64,000 nt of DNA. Origin: Rhizobium album. GTDB lineage: Bacteria; Pseudomonadota; Alphaproteobacteria; Rhizobiales; Rhizobiaceae. Position 1 is the stretch's first letter, and the number at the start of each line of letters is the position of its first letter. The notes under the pieces were generated by a model. That model made no database searches and was not told the origin of the DNA. It saw only the letters and a list, made by a program, of their open reading frames with translations. The DNA lies in the NCBI RefSeq assembly GCF_003122325.1, contig NZ_QFBC01000003.1, forward strand, positions 404,716 to 468,715. The letters are read 5' to 3'. Positions 50,851 through 58,690 of this stretch are shown here, one piece after another. A program made the position numbers and the translations under genes.

Positions 50851-52321
50851 GCTTCGCCTCCTGCTGTTCTGCTTTCTGCTTCTTTTTCGCCCACGCGATC
50901 TGGCGGCTTCGCAGCCAGGACAATGTTTTCCCTGTCGGTTCCTCCGGCTGGACGTCATCCATGCCGCGAGGCCAGACGTCGAACCGCCCCTTGTAGTTGG
51001 CCAGAACCCAGCTTTGATTTTTGCCCCGCTCTTCCGCTACCCAAAGAAGCTGGGCATAGAACGAACGTTTTTCGGAAATGGTCGGGGCTTCCTTTTTGCC
51101 ACGCACTTGAGCTAGTTCGCCTTCGATCTCCATCACGTCCGGCTGCTTCTCCGGGGCAAACCCGCAGTGAGGGCACTTATGGACCTTCGGAGGCTTAAGC
51201 ATCGAGCACGACGAGCACTCTTTGGGCAAAGGCACCGATTTTGCTTTTCGCTCCCCGCCGCCTTCCTTCATCCGCCCCTTGTCGAGGCTGTCATGATAGA
51301 TGTCGGTGACGAAGCCGAGCCGAAGTGTCGTGTCACTGTGGTCAAGAATTATTGCGTCCGGCTTTCCAGGCGCGGTTCTGAGCGCTCGACCCACGATCTG
51401 AGTGAACAGCATCTCGCTCTTTGTCGGACGGGCTAGGATAAGGCACCTGACATCCCAGTCCACGCCGGTCGTCAAGACGCCGACATTGCAGACCACTTTG
51501 ATAGCGCCTGCCTCAAATGCCTTTCTGACTTCTTCACGCTCGAACTTGTCGGTGAAGGCATCGACGTATCCAGTGCAGACGCCAGCTTTCTCAAATTGAC
51601 GCTGGAGGTCCTTTGCGTGCGATCGGTTGACTGCGAAGCACAGCGTTTGCCGTCCTTCGCCCAGTTTCAGCCAAGTCGAAACGATATCCGCCATTAAGGC
51701 GCCATCGCTCATGGCCTGGGCCAGATCCTCTTCATGATAGTCGCCAGCTACCGTCCTAACCGCCGAAAGATCCGGATGGCTTGGGGCAAAAACCCTGAAT
51801 GGCGATAAATATCCAGCCTCGATGAGCTCCTGCGTCGTCGCGGCAACAATCAGTTCGTCGTAGTGCTTGCCGAGCCCCCTCGTCCACGGCGTTGCCGAAA
51901 GACCGATGAACAGAATACCGGGCTTGTTATGCATCCACCTGAACACGATCTTGAACGCTTGGTGCGCTTCGTCGACGATCACGACATCCGTGTCAGGCAG
52001 AGGCCGCCGAGCGAGTGTCTGGACGCTGGCGACTTGAACCGGTTGCGTTGCGTCGGTCATCGGGTGATCGGCCTGGATCACGCCGACATCGTAAATCCCT
52101 TCGGCAGCAAAGGCCTCCACGGTCTGGTCGATCAGAGCAATGGCCGGAACGACGAAGCAAACGCGGTTTCCTTTGGCTCGCGCTCCAGCAACGATATGCG
52201 CGGCTGTAAGAGTTTTCCCTGCCCCTGTCGGTAGGCAGACCAAAGGACGACGCTTGCCGGAACGGATACTGGCCTTCAGGTGGTCGATTGCCTTGATCTG
52301 GTGTGCCCTCAATTCTCGCAT
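50840..52321 (-). CDS. DEAD/DEAH-box superfamily 2 helicase
   Basis: 493 residues; AGGAGG is 7 bases before the ATG at 52321 (an ATG six bases upstream is too close). Motifs: CLPTGAGKT (I), VIVDEAHQAF (II), GLSATPWTRG (III), then TGVDWDVRCLILARPTKSEM and QIVGRALRTAPGK (VI). A C-terminal zinc ribbon CSSCSMLKPPKVHKCPHCGF follows. Works with the primase downstream, overlapping it by 11 bases. Probable replisome loader or DNA unwinding enzyme of the phage. Confidence 0.88.
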   Translation of the reverse strand: MRELRAHQIKAIDHLKASIRSGKRRPLVCLPTGAGKTLTAAHIVAGARAKGNRVCFVVPAIALIDQTVEAFAAEGIYDVGVIQADHPMTDATQPVQVASVQTLARRPLPDTDVVIVDEAHQAFKIVFRWMHNKPGILFIGLSATPWTRGLGKHYDELIVAATTQELIEAGYLSPFRVFAPSHPDLSAVRTVAGDYHEEDLAQAMSDGALMADIVSTWLKLGEGRQTLCFAVNRSHAKDLQRQFEKAGVCTGYVDAFTDKFEREEVRKAFEAGAIKVVCNVGVLTTGVDWDVRCLILARPTKSEMLFTQIVGRALRTAPGKPDAIILDHSDTTLRLGFVTDIYHDSLDKGRMKEGGGERKAKSVPLPKECSSCSMLKPPKVHKCPHCGFAPEKQPDVMEIEGELAQVRGKKEAPTISEKRSFYAQLLWVAEERGKNQSWVLANYKGRFDVWPRGMDDVQPEEPTGKTLSWLRSRQIAWAKKKQKAEQQEAKHAA

Positions 52322-52962
52322 AGCCATCCCTCCTTTGCAGAAAGGTACGGATTGACGACGAGGGCAGAGGCTTTCCTCAAGATTGAAGAAGCATTCCAGC
52401 CTGAAGGCAAAGAAACTGGCGATACGGCTAATATACCGTCTGCCAAATTGGCAGGGCGTAACTGTGTAACATTTTGAGAGCAACACGTTGATTTTTCTGC
52501 GAAATAATGCCCCGCGTCACCCGATGATGGCGCCATGTCACAAGCATCGACAACTGGCACGCCGTTGTCATCGTAGACAGGCTCGTCACGGTCGTCGGGC
52601 ACGATTTCAGCGAGGTCGCCTGCGACAACCTGGACGCCAGAAACATGACGAAAGACCCGGGCCATATCCACGATGTACCGGGTTGCCCCGCATCCGCCCT
52701 TTTCCAAGGCCGTAGCGATGATGAAGCCAAGTTCGCGGAATTCTTTTAATATCCGTCGGATTGTCCGCTCCGAAAGCTTGCATGCCTTCGCTAGATATCC
52801 AGCGCCGGGTCGGATCTCCTTCGCCGCGAAGCGATGATGAAACCAAAGATTCCCAAGCTTTTTCAGGACAGCGATCCGCGAGTGATCCAGACCGGACTTG
52901 TCGACGGCGCGGCGGAACGATTGGCGCTCCGCGTGGGCTGATGTTGATCTAAAGTCGCTCAC
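52309..52962 (-). CDS. HTH protein, candidate replication initiator
   Basis: 217 residues from GTG, overlapping the previous stop. A winged-helix-like region (GYLAKACKLSERTIRRILKE FRELGF) sits at about 55-85. Helix-turn-helix proteins placed before a helicase in phage early operons often act as origin-binding initiators, as lambda O precedes P. The C-terminal third is of unknown fold. Initiator role is inferred. Confidence 0.62.
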   Translation of the reverse strand: MSDFRSTSAHAERQSFRRAVDKSGLDHSRIAVLKKLGNLWFHHRFAAKEIRPGAGYLAKACKLSERTIRRILKEFRELGFIIATALEKGGCGATRYIVDMARVFRHVSGVQVVAGDLAEIVPDDRDEPVYDDNGVPVVDACDMAPSSGDAGHYFAEKSTCCSQNVTQLRPANLADGILAVSPVSLPSGWNASSILRKASALVVNPYLSAKEGWLCEN

Positions 52963-53282
52963 CGCGCTTGCCCTCCGAAACGATAACCTCTATTTTCATC
53001 GCGCATGACGTTCCTTTCGTCCTGTTGCGGCAGTGGTGCGCTCGTCGTCGGCAAACTTTGATCGCGCTGCTGCCCGTGCTTTTGTGTTCTGAGTGAAATC
53101 GATCGCTCCAGCTTCCGGCATATCTGGTCGAAAACCTCGGCATATTCCCGTTGATCGCGGATGTTGTCGTCTGGCCGCTTGTTCGGACCTCGGGCGAACC
53201 GGCCAAGCCAATCGGTCTTGCCGATTTCCGCCTTGCGCATAACGCGCAACAATTCCTCGTCGTCCCTATCCTGATAGATCAT
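52959..53282 (-). CDS. Phage hypothetical protein
   Basis: 107 residues, highly charged: acidic start (MIYQDRDDEELLRVMRKAE), Gln/Arg-rich C-terminus. Overlaps genes on both sides by four bases. No domain. Confidence 0.58.
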   Translation of the reverse strand: MIYQDRDDEELLRVMRKAEIGKTDWLGRFARGPNKRPDDNIRDQREYAEVFDQICRKLERSISLRTQKHGQQRDQSLPTTSAPLPQQDERNVMRDENRGYRFGGQAR

Positions 53283-53683
53283 CGGCTGCGGCCCTCCGCG
53301 AGACGAGACACGACCCGGGCTACAGCATCGCCGAGCGGGATTGGTTCTTGATGAGCCCGGCGCATGACGACGCCCCAGTCTTCTAGAAGTCTAATAGGCT
53401 CCTCACGGCCATGCGTGACCGCAAAGCGGATGCCGTGCAGTTCGCAAAGATCCCTGAATTCTCTCTGAGGGGCAGTGAGCTTGCCTGCTTCCGTCTTCAA
53501 CTCGACATATCCGTGAACGCCGGGGTCGATGACGATAAGATCTGGGAGACCCTTGGTTAATCCGTGCTGGCCCATCGCACCCATATTAGGAATGGTCGCG
53601 ACAAGAGTTCCAGGCCGCCCGCAATGGCGCCAGTGCGCAACGACAGCCTTATGGATCTGCGATTCTTTAAGAGGCGCGCTCAA
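53279..53683 (-). CDS. VRR-NUC domain nuclease
   Basis: 134 residues with the PD-(D/E)xK signature of VRR-NUC: GLPDLIVID (Asp), YVELKTEAGKLTAPQREF (ExK) and a later RFAVTHGREEPIRLL. Stand-alone VRR-NUC proteins are common in phages and are predicted Holliday-junction or structure-specific nucleases. Complete active site. Confidence 0.85.
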   Translation of the reverse strand: MSAPLKESQIHKAVVAHWRHCGRPGTLVATIPNMGAMGQHGLTKGLPDLIVIDPGVHGYVELKTEAGKLTAPQREFRDLCELHGIRFAVTHGREEPIRLLEDWGVVMRRAHQEPIPLGDAVARVVSRLAEGRSR

Positions 53684-54045
53684 TTATCTGGCCTCCGTTC
53701 CGGCAAAGGATGATCTGCCGGCTCGAATAGGCGGCACGCTTTGGCGCAGTGCGGGATAAGTCGGCTTGCCTTGTTCAGGATGGGCCGATTGCACTTGGCT
53801 TTTTTCAGGCCAAGTGGATTCAGCTTGTGCTTTTTTCCGAAATAGCCCGGGTCGGACGCCACCTTTTCGGCGCCCCCCCCTACGACCTTCCGCCATTTCC
53901 AAGCATGCCAAAACCGGCATTCACGGCAGGTTCTCCCTTCTGGGCCAGTACCTGCGATATGTGCTTGGCCAAGATAGGTCTCGGCGATTGGCCGGTGAAC
54001 ATCCTTGGCGGTCATATGCTCGCTGAACAAAAGATGCTGTCCCAT
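53680..54045 (-). CDS. Cys-rich phage protein
   Basis: 121 residues: AETYLGQAHIAGTGPEGRTC, then CRECRFWH, KKAKCNRPILNK and PHCAKACRLFEP. Five or six Cys probably bind metal. This arrangement recurs in early operons of rhizobial prophages, in my recollection. Function unknown. Confidence 0.65.
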   Translation of the reverse strand: MGQHLLFSEHMTAKDVHRPIAETYLGQAHIAGTGPEGRTCRECRFWHAWKWRKVVGGGAEKVASDPGYFGKKHKLNPLGLKKAKCNRPILNKASRLIPHCAKACRLFEPADHPLPERRPDN

Positions 54046-54125
54046 CAGTCAAGCTCCTCTTGGTTTTCGCAAAGCTCAGGGCAAATCCATTCAGCCAGGC
54101 CGGCGCCCCAATCACGAAACATCAT
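54045..54125 (-). CDS. 26-residue peptide coupled to the next gene
   Basis: MMFRDWGAGLAEWICPELCE...: starts inside the end of the 54112 gene and stops in a TGATG overlap with the next start. It may be a real micro-protein or merely a translational bridge. Confidence 0.35.
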   Translation of the reverse strand: MMFRDWGAGLAEWICPELCENQEELD

Positions 54126-54447
54126 CGCGATTGCGTGTCGTCGATCGAAGCTCAGCCATCTGACGAAGAAGGGCGGTTTTTGCTCTGTAGTCTGCATGTT
54201 CTTCCCTCGCCTTCCGTACCTGCTCTGCCGTTTCGTAAAGTTCCATCATCTGGAAATGCCGGACGACGCGGCTCTCTTTGTTCCACCACCCTCTCAGGCG
54301 GCGTTCCGTCCATTGATTTTCGGGATCTTCACGATGAGGGAACCGTGCCCGCAGTTCCTTGCAGGCGGCGCGGAACATGTCGCCGATGTGATGGCGCTTT
54401 GCTCCGATCTCCTCGATCAAGAAATTTGCTGTTGCTACGTCGTCCAT
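54112..54447 (-). CDS. Phage hypothetical helical protein
   Basis: 111 residues from ATG at 54447; an ATG at 54525 would add 26 less typical residues. Helical and basic with IEEIGAKRHHIGDMFRAACK and ERRLRGWWNKESRVVRHFQM (possible DNA-contacting helix). No family recognised. Confidence 0.58.
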   Translation of the reverse strand: MDDVATANFLIEEIGAKRHHIGDMFRAACKELRARFPHREDPENQWTERRLRGWWNKESRVVRHFQMMELYETAEQVRKAREEHADYRAKTALLRQMAELRSTTRNRDDVS

Positions 54448-54575
54448 CCGTTCGCTCTTTTGGTATTTTAGATTTCCCGAATCTCCGGGTGACTTTCCCG
54501 ACATTTCCTGTCTCCGCTGCTGCATCTTTGCTCTTGTTCAGGGAGCACAAGATGCCGCGCAGGACCTATATTGTT

Positions 54576-54620
54576 GGTGATGGAGATAGCCGTGACGCCA
54601 ATCAGGCCGTCTCCATCACC
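54576..54620. repeat. 11-bp perfect inverted repeat
   Basis: GGTGATGGAGA (54576-54586) and TCTCCATCACC (54610-54620). After a 2x2 mismatch the stem continues with GCC/GGC, leaving a loop of about 13 bases. Confidence 0.85.
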
Positions 54621-54692
54621 GCCGGCCCGCCGCCTGTGCAAACCGAAATTCATCCCCGTCGAACCGATCCGCCGCTATTGTCCGGTTCGACA

Positions 54693-54721
54693 GCCGGAGA
54701 CCTTACCTCGGGGTCTCCGGC
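54693..54721. repeat. 10-bp perfect inverted repeat
   Basis: GCCGGAGACC (54693-54702) and GGTCTCCGGC (54712-54721), 9-base loop. No T-run on either side. Lies 14 bases downstream of the stop of the minus-strand gene 54735-55007. Confidence 0.88.
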
Positions 54722-54734
54722 ACCATTTGTTGAG

Positions 54735-55007
54735 TTAGGCGTTGCTGTGAGCGCAGTTGTGATGCGCGTCAGAAACAGCAGGCTTCGTATAAGGGTGCTC
54801 GTCCCGGCCTCGGGAGGAGGAGAAGGCCAGGACGAGCGGTGACTGGTCAGAGGGGTCCCCAGCCACATTCGAATGTTCTTCGGGCTCGCCGATGCGGCCC
54901 TCGATGATGGCTTGGTTTTTCTTGTCAGCGTCGCGGCTGCCGGCCGGCAAGACCGTGCGGGCTGCGTTGCGGACCATTGGCGAAGGCTGGCTGGTGAAGA
55001 TTGCCAT
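54735..55007 (-). CDS. Phage hypothetical protein
   Basis: 90 residues, start three bases after the upstream stop. MAIFTSQPSPMVRNAARTVL..., mostly polar, ending in a His-rich tail (SDAHHNCAHSNA). It contains the third inverted repeat in its C-terminal coding part. Reality supported mainly by tight spacing. Confidence 0.5.
   Translation of the reverse strand: MAIFTSQPSPMVRNAARTVLPAGSRDADKKNQAIIEGRIGEPEEHSNVAGDPSDQSPLVLAFSSSRGRDEHPYTKPAVSDAHHNCAHSNA
54797..54837. repeat. 8+4-bp inverted repeat
   Basis: GCTCGTCC (54797-54804) and GGACGAGC (54830-54837), followed inward by a one-base mismatch and GGCC/GGCC. Loop of 15 bases, purine-rich. Confidence 0.75.
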
Positions 55008-55010
55008 GGC

Positions 55011-55199
55011 CTAAATGCCCTCGTCGAAAACGCCGTAGATCACTGCGCCTGCGATGAAGCAGGCAACGAACACGGAGAAACCGGTCAATGGCTCACCAGG
55101 GAAGCGATAGTGCCAAGTGGTCGCCCCGAACCAGAGCCACGAAAAGGCCAAAGCAGAACGGAATGCTCTCCACACAAATCTCAACACGCGCTTGTTCAT
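55011..55199 (-). CDS. Small two-helix membrane protein
   Basis: 62 residues from ATG at 55199, overlapping the previous stop by four bases. Basic N-terminus ([14 protein letters not shown]), hydrophobic segments at about 14-25 and 38-56. Function unknown. Confidence 0.55.
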   Translation of the reverse strand: MNKRVLRFVWRAFRSALAFSWLWFGATTWHYRFPGEPLTGFSVFVACFIAGAVIYGVFDEGI

Positions 55200-56035
55200 G
55201 CTGGCACCGCCAATTTCCTGCTCTCCCATGCCTTGGTGCACGTCGAGCAAGTGATCTTGTTCGGATGATGCGAGAAGTTGCGGATATCCGGCTTCTGGCA
55301 GCGCTCATTGATGGCCGGGACATGATTCCCAACGAGAGTCCCGGCCTGATGTGGGTTAGCGGGCGCGGTATCGATTACATGATCGCCTCCTGTGTTGGCG
55401 GCGGCGCTTCCCGACCTATGGGGAGTTACGCGCTCGGCGCTGGGGAGAGCCGTCGCTACAGGCGCAACAGCTTCGTGATCGGTATCCGGGCTCGAAGCGT
55501 CATCGCCTCGGCGATCGGTTTCACGGGGCGCATCCCCTTCCCGGATAATTTGACCCTGTTCCGCAGCAACAGGTTCGCGCAAATCATTGCCCGCCGTAAC
55601 TGCGGCATCGACGGGGGCAGCTTGTTCTTCATTCTCGATCATGATGTCGATAGCGGTGATCAAAGCCTTTCGGCCGATCTCCGTCTGCACGCCGTCTACA
55701 ACGGTCTTGATCAGTTTGGGGCTGGCGTCGCGGTCGAAGACCTCGCCGGTTACGGGATCGTGGCCTGGGCCATCGAAGAGGTCGAATTGCGGGATCATGC
55801 CGAGGGCCGCAAGGTACGTGTCGAGGATCATCTCCTCTTCCGTCCGCTCCTGCTCATCCTTCTTGCGCAGCGCGACAACCCGCTTCAAAATTTTCGTGTC
55901 GAAGCCCATGCCCTTGGCCTCGCCGTAGACGTCCTTGATATCGTCGGCGATGGTCCTCTTCTCTTCTTCCAGACGCTCGATGCGCTCGATAAAAGCGCGG
56001 AGTTGGTCACGGGCGACGCCCTGGACATCAGACAT
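55196..56035 (-). CDS. GapR-like DUF2312 protein with C-terminal extension
   Basis: 279 residues from ATG at 56035 (GGAGG upstream). The first 80 residues are a DUF2312 domain ([59 protein letters not shown]), the fold of Caulobacter GapR, which clamps overtwisted DNA ahead of replication forks. GapR is about 90 residues; here a Pro/Ala/Asp-rich extension follows, ending in a zinc-finger-like [16 protein letters not shown]. Early operon position fits a role in phage replication. Confidence 0.8.
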   Translation of the reverse strand: MSDVQGVARDQLRAFIERIERLEEEKRTIADDIKDVYGEAKGMGFDTKILKRVVALRKKDEQERTEEEMILDTYLAALGMIPQFDLFDGPGHDPVTGEVFDRDASPKLIKTVVDGVQTEIGRKALITAIDIMIENEEQAAPVDAAVTAGNDLREPVAAEQGQIIREGDAPRETDRRGDDASSPDTDHEAVAPVATALPSAERVTPHRSGSAAANTGGDHVIDTAPANPHQAGTLVGNHVPAINERCQKPDIRNFSHHPNKITCSTCTKAWESRKLAVPA

Positions 56036-56177
56036 TATCGATCCTCCAAGACAGGATTTCGCCACGGTAGGGATTTGCAGAAAGGTAGCCGGGGACAGCT
56101 TCGACGCGCTCGGCGTGCCGCTTGGTCAGCCAAACGACGACAAAGTAAGGGAGTGCTCTGGTCCAAGCGGAGAGCAT
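56028..56177 (-). CDS. Small phage protein
   Basis: 49 residues ([20 protein letters not shown]...), GGGAGG upstream and TGATG overlap with the preceding stop; it overlaps the DUF2312 start by 8 bases. Short hydrophobic N-terminal segment. Coupling supports it being translated. Confidence 0.5.
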   Translation of the reverse strand: MLSAWTRALPYFVVVWLTKRHAERVEAVPGYLSANPYRGEILSWRIDNV

Positions 56178-56461
56178 CAAGCCTCCCCTTTCGGAGCGGC
56201 CCATTCGCCGTTGACCTCGGCCACGTCAAGCAATTCGCCTGCTTCACCCATGCGCCACACTTCGCAAAGGCCGACCAATCGCATTGCTCCCGCCCGGGTC
56301 ACCGTCTGCTCCGGCAGCATGTCGATGTCATAGAGAAGCGAAATGAGCCGGGGCCGATGGTTTATGAACGAGAGATAACCAGAGAGCATTTCCTGAACGC
56401 CCGACTCCCGTTCCGCCAACGCCCCGACCTTCTCTGCTTCTGTTTCGGTGAGGTGGGTCAT
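56177..56461 (-). CDS. Phage hypothetical protein
   Basis: 94 residues, helical (ETEAEKVGALAERESGVQEM, LSFINHRPRLISLLYDIDML). Coupled to both neighbours by short overlaps. No family recognised. Confidence 0.58.
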   Translation of the reverse strand: MTHLTETEAEKVGALAERESGVQEMLSGYLSFINHRPRLISLLYDIDMLPEQTVTRAGAMRLVGLCEVWRMGEAGELLDVAEVNGEWAAPKGEA

Positions 56462-56664
56462 GCGGGGGCTCCGGCATTTCGCTTCTTGCGCTGCTCCCGC
56501 ATGAATTTCCGAACCTGCAATTCAGTGTCCGGCCAAATCCGTCGGCCCTCGCGAAGGCGGTCGACAAGCCGGCCATTGCTCGCAGCCAAAATGCCAAAGC
56601 GGTGTGGTCCCAGCTGGGCCTCTAGCATGAACTTTTCAATTTCGGTGAGGAGATCGTTCTTCAT
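56458..56664 (-). CDS. Cro-like first gene of the early-left operon
   Basis: 68 residues: FMLEAQLGPHRFGILAASNG RLVDRLREG then RRIWPDTELQVRKFM. The pattern (helix, 'G--RFG-LA--NG--V--LR-GR-IWP-TE--V--F') occurs in many phage regulators and looks like a reduced HTH. It begins almost at the transcription start of the leftward promoter (near-leaderless). Candidate Cro. Confidence 0.6.
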   Translation of the reverse strand: MKNDLLTEIEKFMLEAQLGPHRFGILAASNGRLVDRLREGRRIWPDTELQVRKFMREQRKKRNAGAPA

Positions 56665-56665
56665 A

Positions 56666-56715
56666 AAACGCGAGTATACACGCTATCGCGTTCAACGCAA
56701 TACACGCCATAACGT
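56666..56715. promoter_or_regulatory. Early-left promoter with two repressor operators
   Basis: Leftward promoter: -35 TTGCGT and -10 TATACT (plus 56673-56678) with 16 bases between. Operators ACGCTATCGCGT (56680-56691) and ACGCCATAACGT (56704-56715) overlap it. The predicted start point lies about 2-3 bases from the ATG at 56664. Matching operators recur at 58691 and 58720. Confidence 0.7.
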
Positions 56716-56752
56716 TCGCGCCAAATTTGCTGGACCGTGGTAGCCATTTGCA

Positions 56753-57184
56753 ATGGGAAGTAAATGGAAAGAGCGGCTTAGAGAGATAATCGAGGCGGAC
56801 GGCCGGAGTATGCGCGCCATCAGCAGCGCGGCGGGTGGCGGCCCTAATTTCATTCAGCAAATGTTGAATGCTGACAAGGCGCCTGCGGTAGACAAGTTTT
56901 TATCCGTCATGAACGCGCTCGGCGACCAACACCTCATGTACGTTCTGACCGGACAAGCACAAAAGAGCACAAAGTCGCCGGAAGCGGCGCTCAGGTCGGC
57001 AATGCTTGCGTATGGGGTTGACGCTGGCCAGCTAGATCTCGCTCTGGGTATTATAGGTCAGTTCGTGCGGGCGGAAGTTGGGGTGCAACCAGCACAAACC
57101 CCTTCTGATGATCTACAACAACCCGCCAATCCCCACCGTGGATCAGCGCCATCAGGCAAGAAATCTCAGCAGCCTTCCTCTTGA
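56753..57184 (+). CDS. CI-like phage repressor (HTH, no peptidase domain)
   Basis: 143 residues. N-terminal HTH: RSMRAISSAAGGGPNFIQQM LNADKAPAV, followed by a helical dimerisation-like part. No LexA-type Ser/Lys protease half, so it cannot be inactivated by RecA-style self-cleavage; an antirepressor is then the expected inducing route. Divergent from the Cro-like gene, operators between. The last 40 residues overlap an opposite gene and may be less constrained. Confidence 0.74.
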   Translation: MGSKWKERLREIIEADGRSMRAISSAAGGGPNFIQQMLNADKAPAVDKFLSVMNALGDQHLMYVLTGQAQKSTKSPEAALRSAMLAYGVDAGQLDLALGIIGQFVRAEVGVQPAQTPSDDLQQPANPHRGSAPSGKKSQQPSS

Positions 57185-57296
57185 TGACAATCTCAGGCGG
57201 GGCCGGCGGCGTGGCGCCTGCCGCTTCGAAGAGGTTTGCTACAATCTCTTCGTTCCGGGTTTTGAATTTGGGCCGGTACTGATGGAAAATAGCCAC
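57051..57296 (-). CDS. Phage hypothetical protein, antisense to the repressor 3' end
   Basis: 81 residues from GTG with GGGGAGG upstream. KFKTRNEEIVANLFEAAGAT and HGGDWRVVVDHQKGFVLVAP look like genuine protein sequence. Overlaps the 3' end of the repressor gene by 134 bases in convergent orientation. Function unknown. Confidence 0.55.
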   Translation of the reverse strand: MAIFHQYRPKFKTRNEEIVANLFEAAGATPPAPPEIVIKRKAAEISCLMALIHGGDWRVVVDHQKGFVLVAPQLPPARTDL

Positions 57297-57310
57297 GCCA
57301 CCGCCTCCCC

Positions 57311-57559
57311 TTATGCGCGTTCCATTTCGGCGACTTCCTCGGGCAGATCGTCGCCCTTGGCGAAGATCAGCTTAGGATCGCCGTAGTCACCTGTCTTAGG
57401 ATTGCCGTCGCGCATAAACGCGATGACCATGGATTTCTTGAGGGACAACCGTTCCGCCACACGGCGCGCCTGGTGAAGGCTTTGGGCCTGAATTGGGGCG
57501 TCCGGAAAAGTGCCGCCCTTGCCTGATGTGAAGCTTTGAACCACGAAATACGAAGCCAT
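57311..57559 (-). CDS. Phage hypothetical protein
   Basis: 82 residues, GGGAG upstream. YFVVQSFTSGKGGTFPDAPI and QARRVAERLSLKKSMVIAFM; no domain known to me. Co-directional with the 57051 gene, spaced by 14 bases, forming a two-gene leftward unit facing the repressor. Confidence 0.58.
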   Translation of the reverse strand: MASYFVVQSFTSGKGGTFPDAPIQAQSLHQARRVAERLSLKKSMVIAFMRDGNPKTGDYGDPKLIFAKGDDLPEEVAEMERA

Positions 57560-57735
57560 TGTTCTACTCCCTGTACATGTTGGCAGGGATGATGATTCCG
57601 CGAAAATGAGAACAAAGCAAGAACAATATTAGGATTTTTTTCACACTCGTTAACGGACACAAGATGTTGCGCCTGCCCGTTTAAAGAGTCGCTTTCTCTT
57701 GGAATCGCGGTATCGTGACAACGAAAGGAGCATCC

Positions 57736-57930
57736 ATGACCAGAAAGCCGAAACCACCCCGCGAGCGCGCAGCTCGCGCCCTATGCAGCTACTTCGATAT
57801 CCCCGAGAACATCGCGCGGGACAAGAAGCCGATGTGGACGCAATACCTCGACATGGCCGACGCTGCGCTGCAGGCGGCGCTGTCGCCGGAGGAATGGGAA
57901 AAGATAAAGGCAGAAGGGCCGGAAGTGTGA
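57736..57930 (+). CDS. Short phage hypothetical protein
   Basis: 64 residues, AAAGGAG upstream. Basic start (MTRKPKPPRERAARALCSYF), then helical (WTQYLDMADAALQAALSPEE). Similar 'W--YL--ADAAL-AL--EEW' proteins are scattered over rhizobial genomes. Precedes the PemK-like gene by about 100 bases; does not resemble a known antitoxin. Confidence 0.55.
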   Translation: MTRKPKPPRERAARALCSYFDIPENIARDKKPMWTQYLDMADAALQAALSPEEWEKIKAEGPEV

Positions 57931-58033
57931 TGCGGCACAGGGATTGATTGAGGTTCAACTCATGCCTATCCGAAAGGCATAAGGGGGAGTTCATTGACTT
58001 GCAGAATCACATTTAGAGCCCCAGTCTGAATAG

Positions 58034-58429
58034 ATGGCTATCACCTTCTCCCCGAAACGCGGCGCGATCCTCATGTGCGACTTCGACATGTCATTCGTCG
58101 AGCCAGAGATGCGCAAAAAGCGCCAGGTCGCAGTTATCTCTATTGCCTCCAACAATCACCGTCACGGCGCGATGCCCGGAACGTGCACCATCATTCCATT
58201 TTCGACAGTCGAACCGAAGACGATCGATCCTGACGACATCTTCTTTCCATTGGGGTCGTATTGGAGCCTAACCGTTCCATGCTGGGCAAGGTGCAAGCTC
58301 ATCACAACAGTCTCTCATGCCCGTCTCGATCTTGTGCTAAGGAACGGGAAGCGCCATCCAAGTGAGTTTCTTAGGAGCGAGCACATGGACGAAATAGCTA
58401 AAGGTATCAACTATTCCCTAGGTTTCTGA
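58034..58429 (+). CDS. PemK/MazF-family toxin-like protein
   Basis: 131 residues with the MazF fold signature: PKRGAILMCDFDMSFVEPEM, RKKRQVAVIS (RPVVVIS-type strand) and GTCTIIPFSTVEP (VVPLTS-like). MazF proteins are mRNA interferases. No antitoxin frame lies beside it; the 64-residue upstream protein is a poor candidate. Located in the immunity region and followed by three terminators, so it is likely expressed in the lysogen. Ribosome site unclear. Confidence 0.74.
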   Translation: MAITFSPKRGAILMCDFDMSFVEPEMRKKRQVAVISIASNNHRHGAMPGTCTIIPFSTVEPKTIDPDDIFFPLGSYWSLTVPCWARCKLITTVSHARLDLVLRNGKRHPSEFLRSEHMDEIAKGINYSLGF

Positions 58430-58479
58430 CGTAAAATGTGATTGGAAATATCCGACGTGGTCTATTATATTGATCTTGT

Positions 58480-58495
58480 CCCCGAGAGGGGTTTT
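58480..58495 (+). terminator. Weak terminator after the PemK-like gene
   Basis: CCCC-GAGA-GGGG-TTTT: a short stem with a T-run. Confidence 0.4.
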
Positions 58496-58556
58496 GGGAG
58501 GTCAGGTCCGCCGCATCTCTGAGAGGAGACACCTAGATTCCGGCCTCCCCCATGAG

Positions 58557-58590
58557 AAGCTCCGCCTAACAAGCGGGGCTTTTCCTTTTC
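58557..58590 (+). terminator. Rho-independent terminator
   Basis: 9-bp stem including one G-U pair (AAGCTCCGC / GCGGGGCTT), 7-base loop, then TTTTCCTTTT. Confidence 0.7.
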
Positions 58591-58619
58591 TGGGTCAATC
58601 ATTTTGCAAGCGCTTCACC

Positions 58620-58646
58620 AGCCCGCCTCCCCGGCGGGCTTTTTTG
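58620..58646 (+). terminator. Strong rho-independent terminator
   Basis: AGCCCGCC / GGCGGGCT stem with a 5-base loop and TTTTTT. It isolates the immunity region from the early-right promoter 65 bases downstream. Confidence 0.85.
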
Positions 58647-58690
58647 TGCTTGCGATTCGAGCGATTGCACGCCTCCTCGCAAAATAATGC

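Larger units (their letters stand above)
54448..54734. other. Non-coding stretch rich in hairpins
   Basis: Roughly 290 bases where no frame is convincing. A plus-strand frame from 54552 has a fair ribosome site but encodes low-quality sequence. Two strong inverted repeats (54576-54620, 54693-54721) lie here and a third just to the right. Candidate replication origin or structured RNA within the early operon. Confidence 0.4.

Noticed and set aside
54552..54842. Plus-strand frame with a fair ribosome site (97 codons)
   Set aside because: The product is low-complexity and loses protein-like character halfway; the region is better explained by hairpins and a minus-strand gene.
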